Shown here: piece by piece, positions 20,406 through 31,715 of the stretch
Position numbering within the stretch: position 1 is the first letter of the stretch
Layout of the letters: the number at the start of each line of letters is the position of its first letter
Source of the DNA: an uncultured Pelagibacteraceae bacterium
GTDB taxonomy: Bacteria > Pseudomonadota > Alphaproteobacteria > Pelagibacterales > Pelagibacteraceae
Assembly: GCA_902623415.1 (NCBI GenBank)
Contig: CACNTU010000001.1
Location: forward strand, 17,947 to 81,946
Length of the DNA stretch: 64,000 nucleotides
Reading direction: 5' to 3'
Position numbers and translations under genes: made by a program
The notes under the pieces: model-generated
Told to the model about the DNA's origin: nothing
Seen by the model: the letters and a program-made list of their open reading frames with translations, nothing else
Databases searched by the model: none

Positions 20406-20433
20406 ATAATACAATCTATGAGAGAGATTGCAA
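20406..20433 (-). promoter_or_regulatory. Predicted sigma-70 promoter of leuA-mreBCD
   Basis: On the minus strand a TTGCAA -35 box (20428-20433) is followed, after 16 bases, by a TATTAT -10 box (20406-20411). Transcription would start near 20399, leaving a 5' UTR of about 16 nt before the leuA ATG at 20383. I see no leader peptide in that space. The call is by pattern only. Confidence 0.5.
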
Positions 20434-20486
20434 AATAATTAATAAAATTATCATTTTTTAATGGACCATTTTAGGCTTACTAAAAA

Positions 20487-22169
20487 TTAATTATAAATAG
20501 ACTCAATTTTAGGCATTAACCGTAAAAGCTCTTTTGTATATTCATGTGTTGGTTTTAAAAATAAATCCTCAGTTTTTGTAACTTCACATAGTTTTCCATC
20601 TTTTAAGACACCAATTCTATCACACATTTGTCTAACAACGGGTAAGTCGTGACTAATAAATAAAATTGTTAAATTTAATTGTTCTTGAAGATCTTTAAGT
20701 AAATTTAATATTTGCGCTTGGATACTTACGTCCAGAGCAGAGGTAGGTTCGTCACAAACTAAAAGTCTTGGTTGTGTGGCAAGTGCTCTTGCAATTGATA
20801 TTCTCTGTCTCTGTCCTCCTGAAAATTCATGCGGATATCTATCTGCAGATTTTTGAGTTAATTCTACAGACTCCAGTAAATCATAAATATAATTATTTAA
20901 ATCTAAAGTAGATATAGATGGGTTATGAAGTGTGATTGGTTCTGCAATTATGTCTTTTACTTTTAATCTTCCATTTAGTGAAGAATAAGGATCTTGAAAT
21001 ATCATTTGAATTTGTTTCCTAAATTTCATTAATTCAGATCTTTGTTTTATTTTTGTGATACAAACATTGTCAAAGAAGATATCTCCAGAAGTAGGTTTAA
21101 ATAAATTTACAATCATTTTTGCAATTGTAGATTTTCCACTTCCACTTTCTCCTACTAAGCCGAAAGACTCACCTTCTTTTATTTCAAATGAAACATCATT
21201 AACAGCCATCACAGAATTCTTAGAACTTTCTGTAAAAAAATTATCGTCAAAACTTTTACTAAGATTTTTTATCTGTACTAAATCTTGATCTATTATTTCT
21301 TTTTTTGTCCATCTATTTAATATTTTGATATTATTTTCTTTTTTGTCACTTTTTTCTTTTTCAACTATTACAAATCTTGAAATTTTTTTGTTAGTTGGTG
21401 GAACTGAACTTACTAAGCTTTTAGTATAATTTTCTTGTGGTTTAGTTAATATTTTTTTTGTTTCACCAATTTCAACTAAATTGCCACTTTTCATAACTGC
21501 AACCCGGTCTGCAGTCTCAGCTATAACCCCCATGTCATGAGTAATTAAGATGACTGCAAGGTTTCTTTCTTTTGTTAATTTTTTAATTAGTTCTAAAATT
21601 TGAGATTGAATTGATACATCTAATGCTGTTGTTGGTTCATCTGCAATTAACAACTCTGGCTCACAACATAGAGCTAAAGAAATTACTACTCGCTGTCTCA
21701 TTCCACCTGAGAATTGGTGAGGATAATTATCAAATCTTGTCTCTGCATCTTTTATACCAACTTCTTTTAATAAATTTATTGATTTATTTTTTGCTTCTTC
21801 CTTGCTTAATTTAAGATGAGTTTGAATTGTTTCAATTAACTGTTCCCCCACTGTAAGAATTGGATTAAGTGAAGTTTGAGGATCTTGGAATATCAATCCA
21901 ATTTTATTTCCCCTATATTTAACAATACTGTCAGAATTTTCATGAATGTTTAGATCTCCTAAAATAACTGAGCCACTTGAAACCTTACCCGGTTCATCAA
22001 TTAAATTTATAATAGCATTTCCTACTGTACTTTTTCCTGAGCCAGATTCTCCAACTAAGCCTAAAATTTCTCCTTTGTTAACCTCAATATTTACATTCTT
22101 AGCAGCGTAAACTGTTTCTTTTCTCATTTGATAATCAACACTAAGATTGTTTATTTTTAAAAATGTCAT
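20487..22169 (-). CDS. Fused double ATP-binding protein of a peptide-type ABC importer
   Basis: A 560-residue protein with two OppD/OppF-type ATPase domains in one chain. The first Walker [10 protein letters not shown] falls about 37 residues after the start, with signature FSGGMRQRV. The second domain, about residues 285-560, has its own GESGSGKST and FSGGQRQRI. The layout matches GsiA/YejF-type fused ATPases. A longer frame starts at 22274, but the fold begins at ATG 22169, which overlaps the dppC-like stop as ATGA. It energises the DppBC-like permease. Confidence 0.94.
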   Translation of the reverse strand: MTFLKINNLSVDYQMRKETVYAAKNVNIEVNKGEILGLVGESGSGKSTVGNAIINLIDEPGKVSSGSVILGDLNIHENSDSIVKYRGNKIGLIFQDPQTSLNPILTVGEQLIETIQTHLKLSKEEAKNKSINLLKEVGIKDAETRFDNYPHQFSGGMRQRVVISLALCCEPELLIADEPTTALDVSIQSQILELIKKLTKERNLAVILITHDMGVIAETADRVAVMKSGNLVEIGETKKILTKPQENYTKSLVSSVPPTNKKISRFVIVEKEKSDKKENNIKILNRWTKKEIIDQDLVQIKNLSKSFDDNFFTESSKNSVMAVNDVSFEIKEGESFGLVGESGSGKSTIAKMIVNLFKPTSGDIFFDNVCITKIKQRSELMKFRKQIQMIFQDPYSSLNGRLKVKDIIAEPITLHNPSISTLDLNNYIYDLLESVELTQKSADRYPHEFSGGQRQRISIARALATQPRLLVCDEPTSALDVSIQAQILNLLKDLQEQLNLTILFISHDLPVVRQMCDRIGVLKDGKLCEVTKTEDLFLKPTHEYTKELLRLMPKIESIYN

Positions 22170-23095
22170 TTTTTTAATTTTGGATTTAAAGTATCTCTCA
22201 TCCAATCCCCTAATAAATTTATTGAAAATGCTAAAATAACCAAGAAAATTGCTGGAAAAAAAGTTATCCACCATTCTCCTGAAAATAAAAAATCATTACC
22301 AAGTCTTATCAGTGTCCCTAAAGAAGGTGTTGTTGGCGGTACACCAACTCCTAAAAAACTTAATGTAGACTCAGCTAAAATAGCAAGAGCTAAACCAATA
22401 GTTCCAATTACTAACACCGGTCTTAAAATATTTGGTAAAATATGTTTAAACATAATAATTATATTTGAAACTCCAATTATTGTTGATGCTGATACATAAT
22501 CTTTATTTTTTTCTACCAAAGTTGCAGCTCTAGAAACTCTTGCAAATTGTGGCCACTCTGAAATACCGATTGCAAATATTAAAACATAAATTGCCATTTC
22601 ATCATGCATTTCTCTTGAGATTAATCCTCTTGCTATTCCGTCTACTAATAATGCCATCAAAATACTTGGCACTGTTAACTGAACATCAGTTAACCTCATT
22701 ACCATCATTTCGTATTTTCCTCCAAAAAATCCAGCTGTTAATCCCAATCCAACTCCAAGGATTAAACTAAAAATTATCGCTGAAAAACCTACAATTAAAG
22801 AAATCCTACATCCATACAAAATTGTCGATAGCATATCTCTTCCTTGTCCATCGGTACCTAAAATGAATTTAGCTAGACCATCTTCTGTCCATGATGGTGG
22901 TGTGAATGCATCCATAAGAGATAGAGATGATGGATCAAAAGGATTGTAGGGAGTAATGAGCTCAACAAAAAAAGAACAGAAAAAAATTATAAATAAAATA
23001 GTAGATGATACAATCGCAGTAGGAGATTTAATGAAGCTATGATAAGTATCACTATCTTTTATTCTTTCCCAAGTACTTAATGATTTGTTATCCAC
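22166..23095 (-). CDS. ABC transporter permease, DppC/OppC type
   Basis: A 309-residue permease. It has an N-terminal OppC_N segment (about residues 1-60), the FILGTDGQGRDMLSTILYGCRIS motif and the coupling loop EWPQFARVSRAATLVEKNKDYVSASTIIGVS. About six membrane segments are visible. It overlaps both neighbours by a few bases, typical of one transcript. Confidence 0.94.
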   Translation of the reverse strand: MDNKSLSTWERIKDSDTYHSFIKSPTAIVSSTILFIIFFCSFFVELITPYNPFDPSSLSLMDAFTPPSWTEDGLAKFILGTDGQGRDMLSTILYGCRISLIVGFSAIIFSLILGVGLGLTAGFFGGKYEMMVMRLTDVQLTVPSILMALLVDGIARGLISREMHDEMAIYVLIFAIGISEWPQFARVSRAATLVEKNKDYVSASTIIGVSNIIIMFKHILPNILRPVLVIGTIGLALAILAESTLSFLGVGVPPTTPSLGTLIRLGNDFLFSGEWWITFFPAIFLVILAFSINLLGDWMRDTLNPKLKK

Positions 23096-24071
23096 TTGAA
23101 GTATCTCCTTTAACTCTTATTCTTGGATCAATTAAATAATAGAGAATATCGACTATAAAATTAATCATCACGAAAACGAAAGCTATAAAAACCAAATAAG
23201 CTGACATGATTGGTATATCAACGAATTGTACTGCTTGAATAAATAAAAAACCCATTCCAGGCCATTGAAAAACAGTTTCGGTAATAATTGAAAACGCAAT
23301 TAGAGTTCCGATATTTATTCCTGCTATAGTTATTACTGGTATCAATCCATTTTTTAATGCATGTTTATACTTAATTCTGTTTTCACTTATGCCTCGAGCA
23401 CGCGCAAATTTAATATAATCTGTTTGTAATATTTCCATCATCTCTGCTCGTACAAGTCTGATGATATAAGTCATTTGGAAAAGACTTAATGTTACTGAAG
23501 GAAGTATGATTGCTTTAAGTCCAGAGAATGTTAAAAATCCTGTAGTCCAAAAGCCTAAATCAACAACTTCTCCTCTTCCAAAGGAAGGTAATATTCCTAA
23601 GATTACTGCAAACAAATATATAAATAATATACCAATTACAAATGTTGGGAGTGAAACTCCCAATAAGGAGATGGCTAATACAAAATCGCTTAAAAAGCCT
23701 TTTCGATTTATGCCGGTATAAACTCCTAATAATGTACCAGTTATAAGAGCAATTAATGCAGAAATAACAACAAGTTCAATAGTTGCAGGCAATCTTTCAA
23801 CTATTAATTCTGAAACAGGTCTTCTTAATTGATATGAAATTCCAAACTCACCCTTTGAAGCATTAACTATAAATCTCGAAAATTGAACATGAATTGGATC
23901 CATCAAACCTAATGTTTCTCTTAATTCTGCTCTTTCCTCATCAGAAGTCTCTTCTCCAACCATGTTATTAATCGGATCTCCAACAAAATTAAATAAAGAG
24001 AAAGACACAAAGGCGACAACCAACATCACCAAAGCAGATTGAAACAGCCTTTTAAAAAAATATTTTATCAA
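23088..24071 (-). CDS. ABC transporter permease, DppB/OppB type
   Basis: A 327-residue permease starting with the OppB N-terminus MIKYFFKRLFQSALVMLVVAF. It has GDPINNMVGE in the first periplasmic loop and the coupling motif RAEMMEILQTDYIKFARARGISENRIKYKHALKN. It lies 61 bases after the binding-protein gene, with a hairpin in that gap. Confidence 0.94.
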   Translation of the reverse strand: MIKYFFKRLFQSALVMLVVAFVSFSLFNFVGDPINNMVGEETSDEERAELRETLGLMDPIHVQFSRFIVNASKGEFGISYQLRRPVSELIVERLPATIELVVISALIALITGTLLGVYTGINRKGFLSDFVLAISLLGVSLPTFVIGILFIYLFAVILGILPSFGRGEVVDLGFWTTGFLTFSGLKAIILPSVTLSLFQMTYIIRLVRAEMMEILQTDYIKFARARGISENRIKYKHALKNGLIPVITIAGINIGTLIAFSIITETVFQWPGMGFLFIQAVQFVDIPIMSAYLVFIAFVFVMINFIVDILYYLIDPRIRVKGDTSSG

Positions 24072-24090
24072 TTTGTGAAGGTTTAAACTT

Positions 24091-24120
24091 ACAAGCCCTT
24101 TAAAAATTTAAAGGGCTTGT
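24091..24120 (-). terminator. Intercistronic hairpin after the peptide-binding-protein gene
   Basis: A 30-base near-perfect palindrome (up to 14 pairs, 2-4 nt loop) lies between the binding-protein gene and its permease. It has no clear U-run on the minus strand. It may therefore act as an mRNA 3'-end stabiliser or processing site more than a strong terminator. It stands in the same place as the livK hairpin at 5071-5100. Confidence 0.65.
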
Positions 24121-24132
24121 AATAATTTTTAA

Positions 24133-25695
24133 TTAGTTAAAACTAGCAGTTCTGAATAACGGCTCGTTATTCGGTCTGATAGGAACGTTAACATTGCTTT
24201 TAGATGCCCAAGATATTACTTGGTGATGTAAAGGAAGATAAGAAATATCATCTTTTACAATTTTCCAAGCTTTTGCAATTGCAGCATTTCTTTTATCTAA
24301 ATCAACTTCACCTTCCATAACTCTAATTGCAGCATCAACATCAGCATTACTAAAGTTAACTTTGTTCCAGCTAGCACCAGTTTCATAAAGGTAATGGAAA
24401 ACATAGTGACTATCTAAAGTTGGAACACCCCATCCTAGCATATAGAAATCACCTTGATCATCTTTAAGCTCTTTGAAGTGTTTACTTTTAGTTTGAGCAA
24501 ATAAGTTAACGTTAACTCCAATTTTACCTAACATTCCAACAACTGCAGTACAAATTGCTTCATCGTTTACATATCTGTCATTAGGACATCTAAGTTCAAC
24601 GTCAAAACCATTAGGATAACCCGCATCAGCTAAAAGTTTTTTTGCAGCATTAACATCGTAAGGTAATCTTTTATCAAGATCAGCTGTATATCCATTTACA
24701 CCTGGGAAAGTTATAATTCCTGCTGGTTCACTTAAACCTCTCATAACTTTTTTCTTGATCGCTTCAATATCAATTGCTTGATAAAGAGCTTGTCTTACTT
24801 CTTTTTTCTTAAATGGATTATCACCTGTGTTTCCAGTTCTTAATTTGTCAGCTGCTTGATCCATACCTAAGAAAATTGTTCTCATTTGAGCTGTACTTTC
24901 AACTTTATGACCTGAAGAAGATCCGATTCTTTTTAAGTCTTGGACAGGAGCATCGGTAACTATATCAATTTCACCAGATAATAAGGCTGCTACTCTTGTA
25001 GCTGCATTTTTAATAGGCATTAATTCAATTTGAGTTACTTTTTTGTCCTTCATTTCACCCCACCAATGTTTATTTCTTTTAAACACTGTCTTGGTGTTAG
25101 GCTCTCTTAAAGTTATTTTAAAAGGACCAGTTCCCATAGCATTAGTAGCAGAGAAAGTTTCTTGTCCTGCATCCCAATTTTGTGGAGACATTGCAAAGTT
25201 TTTCTCTGACCAAGCTTTAGACATTATAAAAATGTTAGACAATTGGTTTAAAAGAATAGGGTTAGGTTTACTTGTAGTTATTTTAACAGAGTAATCTCCA
25301 ACCGCTTCAACATTAGCAACAGTGCTGATGTATTCTTTAAAGTCAGATGTTCTTTGCTTAGCTCTTAATATACTAAAAACAACATCTGCTGATGTCATTC
25401 CAGAACCATCTGAAAACTTAGCATCTTCTCTTAAAGTAAAAATCCAAGTATTTGGATCAGTAGCTTTCCATTTTGTTGCTAAAGCAGGCCCTATTTTCAT
25501 GTCCAAGCCTCTTTGAACTAGAGCTTCATAAACTTGTCTAGATACTTGAGTAGTTGGACCCTCATTTTGCGCATGTGGATCTAGTGTTAAACTGTCTCCT
25601 TGCATAGACCATTTAATAGTTTTTGCCCATGCTGAAGAAAATCCGAATACTAGAACTAATGACAATAGTATTCTTACTATATTTTTAGTCTTCAT
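24133..25695 (-). CDS. Peptide/opine/nickel-type ABC substrate-binding protein
   Basis: A 520-residue SBP_bac_5 family protein. The signal peptide covers residues 1-24 (cleavage after SSAWA). The mature chain has TLDPHAQNEGPTTQVSRQVYEALV and KFSDGSGMTSADVVFSILR. The C-terminal lobe holds AKKLLADAGYPNGFDVEL and DSHYVFHYLYETGASWN. A strong ribosome site (GAGGGGA) precedes the ATG, fitting a highly made periplasmic protein. The ligand could be a peptide, glutathione or another small compound and is not readable. Confidence 0.92.
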   Translation of the reverse strand: MKTKNIVRILLSLVLVFGFSSAWAKTIKWSMQGDSLTLDPHAQNEGPTTQVSRQVYEALVQRGLDMKIGPALATKWKATDPNTWIFTLREDAKFSDGSGMTSADVVFSILRAKQRTSDFKEYISTVANVEAVGDYSVKITTSKPNPILLNQLSNIFIMSKAWSEKNFAMSPQNWDAGQETFSATNAMGTGPFKITLREPNTKTVFKRNKHWWGEMKDKKVTQIELMPIKNAATRVAALLSGEIDIVTDAPVQDLKRIGSSSGHKVESTAQMRTIFLGMDQAADKLRTGNTGDNPFKKKEVRQALYQAIDIEAIKKKVMRGLSEPAGIITFPGVNGYTADLDKRLPYDVNAAKKLLADAGYPNGFDVELRCPNDRYVNDEAICTAVVGMLGKIGVNVNLFAQTKSKHFKELKDDQGDFYMLGWGVPTLDSHYVFHYLYETGASWNKVNFSNADVDAAIRVMEGEVDLDKRNAAIAKAWKIVKDDISYLPLHHQVISWASKSNVNVPIRPNNEPLFRTASFN

Positions 25696-25777
25696 TATTC
25701 CCCTCGTTTTTAAAATTTATTTAAAAAAGTATAAGTGAAATAATTGAATTATAGTAGCAATAATTTACTGATAAAAT

Positions 25778-26818
<1,041 letters not shown>

Positions 26819-27367
26819 TTAATTAAATATTTTAGCACCCCTAGTCATTGCTACTGCCCCAGTTCTCGAAGTACTAATAAGTCCTAAGGGCTTTAATTTT
26901 TTATTCATTTTATCAATTTCTCTTCTAAGAGCAGTTATTTGAATTACTGCTGAAGTTTTTGTTTCATCTAATATTACGGGATTAAATTTTTTACAAGCAT
27001 TTAAGCATTTTTCAATTTTATTTCTTTTTCCCACAACTTTAAATAAAGCCATTTCTTTAAAAATTACGCCTTTATCCTCTCTTTTAAATTCAGCAACTTT
27101 ATGAACAGGCACTAACTTTGTTAATTGGAGTCTTATTTGATCAATTACTTGAGGTGTTCCAGTGGTAACAATTGTTATTCTTGAAATATTTTTAACCGCA
27201 TCAACCTCTGCAACAGCTAACGACTCGATGTTGTAACCTCGACCAGAAAATAAACCAACTACTCTTGCCAAAACTCCAGCCTCATTATCTACCCATACTA
27301 CAAAAATATATGTATCTGGTTTTTGTTTCTTCGTAGGTATGCTGTAAGCTGATTTTGATTGCGGCAT
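26819..27367 (-). CDS. ilvH: Acetolactate synthase small (regulatory) subunit
   Basis: A 182-residue protein. The N-terminal ACT domain is clear (VWVDNEAGVLARVVGLFSGRGYNIESLAV, residues about 24-52), and the C-terminal ALS_ss domain contains FKREDKGVIFKEMALFKV. It activates the large subunit and carries valine feedback. It begins five bases after ilvI. Confidence 0.96.
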   Translation of the reverse strand: MPQSKSAYSIPTKKQKPDTYIFVVWVDNEAGVLARVVGLFSGRGYNIESLAVAEVDAVKNISRITIVTTGTPQVIDQIRLQLTKLVPVHKVAEFKREDKGVIFKEMALFKVVGKRNKIEKCLNACKKFNPVILDETKTSAVIQITALRREIDKMNKKLKPLGLISTSRTGAVAMTRGAKIFN

Positions 27368-27372
27368 TATTG

Positions 27373-29139
27373 TTATACTAAGGCTTTGCCTTTTCCTTTG
27401 ATTTTATTTTCCTCTTGATCATTTGGGCCCAAGATCATTTGGTTATGAGGTTTTCCAGATGGTATCATTGGGAAGCAATTCTCGTTAGGATCCACATGAC
27501 AATCAAATATAACTGGTCCATCATAATCGATCATTTCTTGAATTTTATCATCAAGATCATCTGGATTGTCTGCTTTAATTCCTTTACATCCATAAGCTTC
27601 TGCCATCTTCATAAAATCAGGTAACGCTTCAGAATAACTTTCAGAATAATTTTTTTCATGTAGTAATTCCTGCCATTGTCTAACCATTCCCATATATTGA
27701 TTATTTAAAATAAATATTTTTATAGGAAGATTATATTGAACTGCGGTAGACATTTCTTGCATTGTCATTAAAACTGATGCCTCTCCAGCAATATCAATAA
27801 CTAATTTTTCAGGATGAGCAATTTGAACACCAACTGCTGCTGGCAATCCATACCCCATAGTTCCTAAGCCTCCAGATGTCATCCATCTATTTGGTTTATT
27901 AAATTTATAATGCTGAGCAGCCCACATTTGATGTTGTCCAACCTCGGTAGTAACATAAGTATCTTTACTCTTAGTTAATTCATATAATCTTTGAACGGCA
28001 TGTTGAGGTTTTATGCTTTCATCACTATTTATAAAATTAAGAGAATCCTTTTCTCGCCATTTTTCAATTTGTTCCCACCACTTAGCTATATTTGATTTAT
28101 TTGATTTGCTGTGACCATTTTTTCTTTTAGCAATTGTTTTATTAATTTTACTTATTACACTCGTGACGTCTCCAACTATTGCAAGATCCACTTTGATAAT
28201 TTTATTAATTGACGATGGATCTATATCAATATGAACCTTTTTTGAATTTGGTGAAAACTCATCAATTTTTCCAGTAATTCGATCATCAAATCTTGCACCA
28301 ATATTAATTAATAGATCACAATCATGCATAGCATTATTTGCTTCATATGTACCATGCATACCAAGCATTCCTAAAAATTGATTATCATCTCCGGGGTAAG
28401 CGCCTAATCCTTGAAGTGTAGAGGTTATAGGAAAGCCAGTTAGCTGCACAAATTCTCTTAGAGCATGACTTGCTTTTGGACCTGAGTTAATTACTCCTCC
28501 GCCACTATAGATGATTGGTTTTTTGGCCTTGCTTAATAATTTTACTAATTCAACAATTTGGTCTTGAGAAAATTTATTATGAGATTTTCCGTTTAATTTA
28601 TTTTCTTTGTTTGGTTTTTTATATTTCGCTTTTGCAAATTGAATATCTTTTGGAATATCGATTAAAACTGGTCCAGGTCTTCCAGTTGTTGCAACTCTAA
28701 AAGCTTCATGCATAACTTTAGAAAGATCATTAATATCTTTTACTAACCAATTGTGTTTCGTACAAGGTCTTGTAATTCCTGTAGTATCACATTCTTGAAA
28801 AGCATCAGTTCCAATTAAATGTGTTGGAACCTGACCAGAAATACAAACTAACGGTACTGAGTCCATATAAGCATCTGTTAAAGCTGTAACAACATTGGTT
28901 GCACCAGGACCCGATGTAACTAAAACTACACCTGGTTTTCCTGATGACCTCGCATAGCCTTCAGCTGCGTGACCAGCACCTTGTTCGTGTCTAACTAAAA
29001 TGTGTTTTATAGAAGGATGATTTTTTAATTCATCATAAATCGGTAACACTGCGCCACCTGGATAACCAAAGATATGTTCTACCTTTTGGTCTTCAAGACA
29101 TTTAAATACAATTTCTGCTCCAGTTAATAATTTTGGCAT
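27373..29139 (-). CDS. ilvI: Acetolactate synthase large subunit
   Basis: A 588-residue TPP enzyme making acetolactate from pyruvate. It has GYPGGAVLPIYDEL, the catalytic-Glu segment RHEQGAGHAAEGYAR, the FAD region GMLGMHGTYEANNAM and the TPP motif IAGEASVLMTMQE...ILNNQYMGMVRQWQ. It is first of ilvI-ilvH-ilvC and follows miaA by 52 bases, so it may be read from the hfl-deg transcript or from its own promoter. Confidence 0.96.
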   Translation of the reverse strand: MPKLLTGAEIVFKCLEDQKVEHIFGYPGGAVLPIYDELKNHPSIKHILVRHEQGAGHAAEGYARSSGKPGVVLVTSGPGATNVVTALTDAYMDSVPLVCISGQVPTHLIGTDAFQECDTTGITRPCTKHNWLVKDINDLSKVMHEAFRVATTGRPGPVLIDIPKDIQFAKAKYKKPNKENKLNGKSHNKFSQDQIVELVKLLSKAKKPIIYSGGGVINSGPKASHALREFVQLTGFPITSTLQGLGAYPGDDNQFLGMLGMHGTYEANNAMHDCDLLINIGARFDDRITGKIDEFSPNSKKVHIDIDPSSINKIIKVDLAIVGDVTSVISKINKTIAKRKNGHSKSNKSNIAKWWEQIEKWREKDSLNFINSDESIKPQHAVQRLYELTKSKDTYVTTEVGQHQMWAAQHYKFNKPNRWMTSGGLGTMGYGLPAAVGVQIAHPEKLVIDIAGEASVLMTMQEMSTAVQYNLPIKIFILNNQYMGMVRQWQELLHEKNYSESYSEALPDFMKMAEAYGCKGIKADNPDDLDDKIQEMIDYDGPVIFDCHVDPNENCFPMIPSGKPHNQMILGPNDQEENKIKGKGKALV

Positions 29140-29191
29140 TAGGCAATCTAGCTGAAGTTGTACTCATTGGTCAAGTTTAAGAATGAAAATT

Positions 29192-30100
29192 TTAAATTTT
29201 TTTCAAAAAATTATTTATGTCTTGTGGCTTCAGTTTCATCCAACTGATCATGTTACCTCTAGCCCAAGTACTTTGTCTTTTGGCGTATTGTCTAGTTTTT
29301 ATGGCTATTTTATCTCTAGTATCATTCAAATTTTTTTGTTTTTTTAAATATTCTCTAATTTCATTAACTCCGATGGCCTTGTTAGCACTTTTATCTTTTC
29401 TAACTCTTAACTTTATGAAATCTTTTACTTCTTTTATTGCTCCATTTACTATCATCTCGCTTGTTCTTACATTGATGCTCTCAATTAATTCTTGTCTAGG
29501 ATAATCAATATAAACTTTAAAAAAATCATCTTCCATGAAGTTTGATTTTGTGTTTTTAAACCATTCATGTAGAGATTTTTTTGTAAATTTTTTTACTTCA
29601 TAAGCTCTGATAGATCTTTGAGTATCTGTAGGGTTTATTTTTCCTTTTGAGGATGGATCTAATTTTAGAAGTTTTTCATAAAACTTCTTTTGTCCAATTT
29701 TTTTTTGTAATTCTCTAATTTGAGTTCTTAATTTTAATGAAATATAAGGTATTTTAACTAAACCATCAGTTAAAGCTTTAAAGTACAAACCTGTGCCTCC
29801 AACAAGAATTGGAGTTTTTTTTCTTTTTTGAACTTCCTTAATTTTTTTAATTACTAGCTTAAGCCAATCACCTGTAGAGAAGTTTTTTGTTACATTGTGA
29901 AAACCATATAAGTGATGTTTTATTTTATGATATTTTTTAGGATCTGGTCTAGCTGATAAAATTTTTAGCTGTTTGTATACTTGCATGCTATCTGCATTAA
30001 TAATCTCTCCATCTACTTTTTTTGCAACTTTAATTGCAAAACTTGATTTTCCTGATGCCGTAGGTCCAGATATTAATATTATCTTGGATTTTAAATCCAT
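29192..30100 (-). CDS. miaA: tRNA dimethylallyltransferase MiaA
   Basis: A 302-residue protein. P-loop GPTASGKS at residues 12-19, NADSMQVYKQLKILSARP, VGGTGLYFKALTDGLV and DYPRQEL are present. It adds a dimethylallyl group to A37 of tRNAs reading UNN codons. It begins two bases after degP. In many proteobacteria miaA also neighbours hfl genes. Confidence 0.96.
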   Translation of the reverse strand: MDLKSKIILISGPTASGKSSFAIKVAKKVDGEIINADSMQVYKQLKILSARPDPKKYHKIKHHLYGFHNVTKNFSTGDWLKLVIKKIKEVQKRKKTPILVGGTGLYFKALTDGLVKIPYISLKLRTQIRELQKKIGQKKFYEKLLKLDPSSKGKINPTDTQRSIRAYEVKKFTKKSLHEWFKNTKSNFMEDDFFKVYIDYPRQELIESINVRTSEMIVNGAIKEVKDFIKLRVRKDKSANKAIGVNEIREYLKKQKNLNDTRDKIAIKTRQYAKRQSTWARGNMISWMKLKPQDINNFLKKI

Positions 30101-30102
30101 TA

Positions 30103-31521
30103 CTAGTCTAGCTTAACACCAATGTATCGTCTTTGATTTTGATTATTATAGATTGCGAGTAAAACTGTCTTTTGATTTGAATTAAGAACTTCTTTAGTAA
30201 TATCTCTTAAGTCATTGGCTGATCTAATTTTTTTCTTCTGAGCTTCAATAATAATACTGTTAAGCTCTATTGAATTTGCTACAGGGCTGTTGTTTGCAAT
30301 TTTAGTAATAACAAGTCCTGTAGTTTGGTTTGGTAAATTTCTATTTTTTATATCATCTTTAGTCAATGGTCTTACTGCAATTCTTAGACTTTCAATTATT
30401 TCCTCATTATTATTTTGTTTTTCAGTTTCTTGATTTTTACTTATTTTAAAATCATCTGAAGTTTCTAATCTTCCTAAAATAACATTTTTAATAATCTCTT
30501 TTTTGTCTCTCCAAATTTTAACGTCAACTTTTTTTCCAACTTCTGTTCGTGCAACAATCGCTGGAAGTTCTTTCATTTGATTTATTTTTTCTCCATTAAA
30601 CTCTAAAATAATATCGCCAGCTTGAATTCCCGCTTTTTCTGAAGGACTATTTTCTGCAACACTTGCAACAAGTGCTCCTCGTGCTTTATCTAATTTTTCA
30701 ACTTCGGCAATTTCTTTTGTCACATCTTGAATTCTAACACCCAGCCAACCTCTTTTTGTTTCGCCAAATTCGATTAATTGTTTAATTACAATTTGAGCAC
30801 TGTTTGATGGTATGGAAAATCCAATACCAATAGAACCGTTACGTCCAAGAATAGCTGTATTAATTCCAATTACATTTCCTTCCATATCAAACAAAGGTCC
30901 ACCAGAATTTCCAGAATTTATAGATGCATCTGTTTGTATAAAATCTTCATATCTTGATAAACCAATTGATCGATTTCTAGCTGAGATAATTCCAGCTGTA
31001 ACGGTTCCACCTAAACCAAATGGATTTCCAATTGCTAAAACCCAATCTCCAATTCTGGCTTTATCTGAATCTCCAAATGCCACTGGGATAAATTTTTCAT
31101 CTGTTTCTAATTGTAAAACTGCAATATCCATAAGCGGGTCAGCACCTAAAACCTTAGCTTTAAATTCTTGGTCACCATTTACCCTAACAATAATGTCGTC
31201 AGCATCTTGGATAACATGATTATTCGTAATGACTATCCCTTTCTCGTCTATTATAAACCCAGAACCTAAAGCGGCTGATTGTCTTTCTTGAGGTGTCCCA
31301 AATTCTTTAAACATGTCCTCAAAAGGAGACCCTGGAGGGAATTGAAAAGGAAAAGGATTAGAAGTTGTTGTGATAGTGGTTGTTGTAGAAATGTTTACCA
31401 CAGATGGCATTAATTTTTCAGCCAGATCTGCAAATGATGCAGGAACTGGTTTAGAATTCACGTTCAATGAAAAAGTAAATGAAATAACTAGCGTTAAGAA
31501 TATAAATTTAATCTTATTCAT
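30103..31521 (-). CDS. degP: Periplasmic serine protease, DegP/DegQ type
   Basis: A 472-residue HtrA protease. The signal peptide spans residues 1-23. The catalytic triad is H102 (TNNHV), D132 (PLMDIAV) and S206 (GNSGGP). PDZ1 lies at about 255-345 and a degenerate PDZ2 at about 385-470. It degrades or refolds damaged envelope proteins. It follows hflK-hflC and a DUF2065 gene, the usual alphaproteobacterial order. Confidence 0.95.
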   Translation of the reverse strand: MNKIKFIFLTLVISFTFSLNVNSKPVPASFADLAEKLMPSVVNISTTTTITTTSNPFPFQFPPGSPFEDMFKEFGTPQERQSAALGSGFIIDEKGIVITNNHVIQDADDIIVRVNGDQEFKAKVLGADPLMDIAVLQLETDEKFIPVAFGDSDKARIGDWVLAIGNPFGLGGTVTAGIISARNRSIGLSRYEDFIQTDASINSGNSGGPLFDMEGNVIGINTAILGRNGSIGIGFSIPSNSAQIVIKQLIEFGETKRGWLGVRIQDVTKEIAEVEKLDKARGALVASVAENSPSEKAGIQAGDIILEFNGEKINQMKELPAIVARTEVGKKVDVKIWRDKKEIIKNVILGRLETSDDFKISKNQETEKQNNNEEIIESLRIAVRPLTKDDIKNRNLPNQTTGLVITKIANNSPVANSIELNSIIIEAQKKKIRSANDLRDITKEVLNSNQKTVLLAIYNNQNQRRYIGVKLD

Positions 31522-31522
31522 A

Positions 31523-31708
31523 TTAACTCTTAATAAAATAAATAATTATAAAACCTATTAGTGCAAAAATAAGTCCACCTGATCTAAGCTGACTATCTTT
31601 AACAAGTTCTAATTTTTTCAACATACTTTTCATTTTTGCTGGAAATAAGGCGTACAAAATTCCTTCAATAAATAAGAAAAGACCAAAAGCTATAACTAGC
31701 TCACGCAT
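31523..31708 (-). CDS. DUF2065 small membrane protein
   Basis: A 61-residue protein with two membrane helices (about residues 5-25 and 45-60) joined by a basic loop KMKSMLKKLELVKDSQLRSGG. This is the DUF2065 (YjeT-like) family, commonly next to hflC. Function is unknown. It lies seven bases after hflC and one base before degP. Confidence 0.9.
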   Translation of the reverse strand: MRELVIAFGLFLFIEGILYALFPAKMKSMLKKLELVKDSQLRSGGLIFALIGFIIIYFIKS

Positions 31709-31715
31709 TTAAGAA

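Noticed and set aside
30812..31219. A 135-residue plus-strand frame opposite degP
   Set aside because: It lies wholly inside a firmly identified gene on the other strand, has no family features, and its composition mirrors the degP codons.
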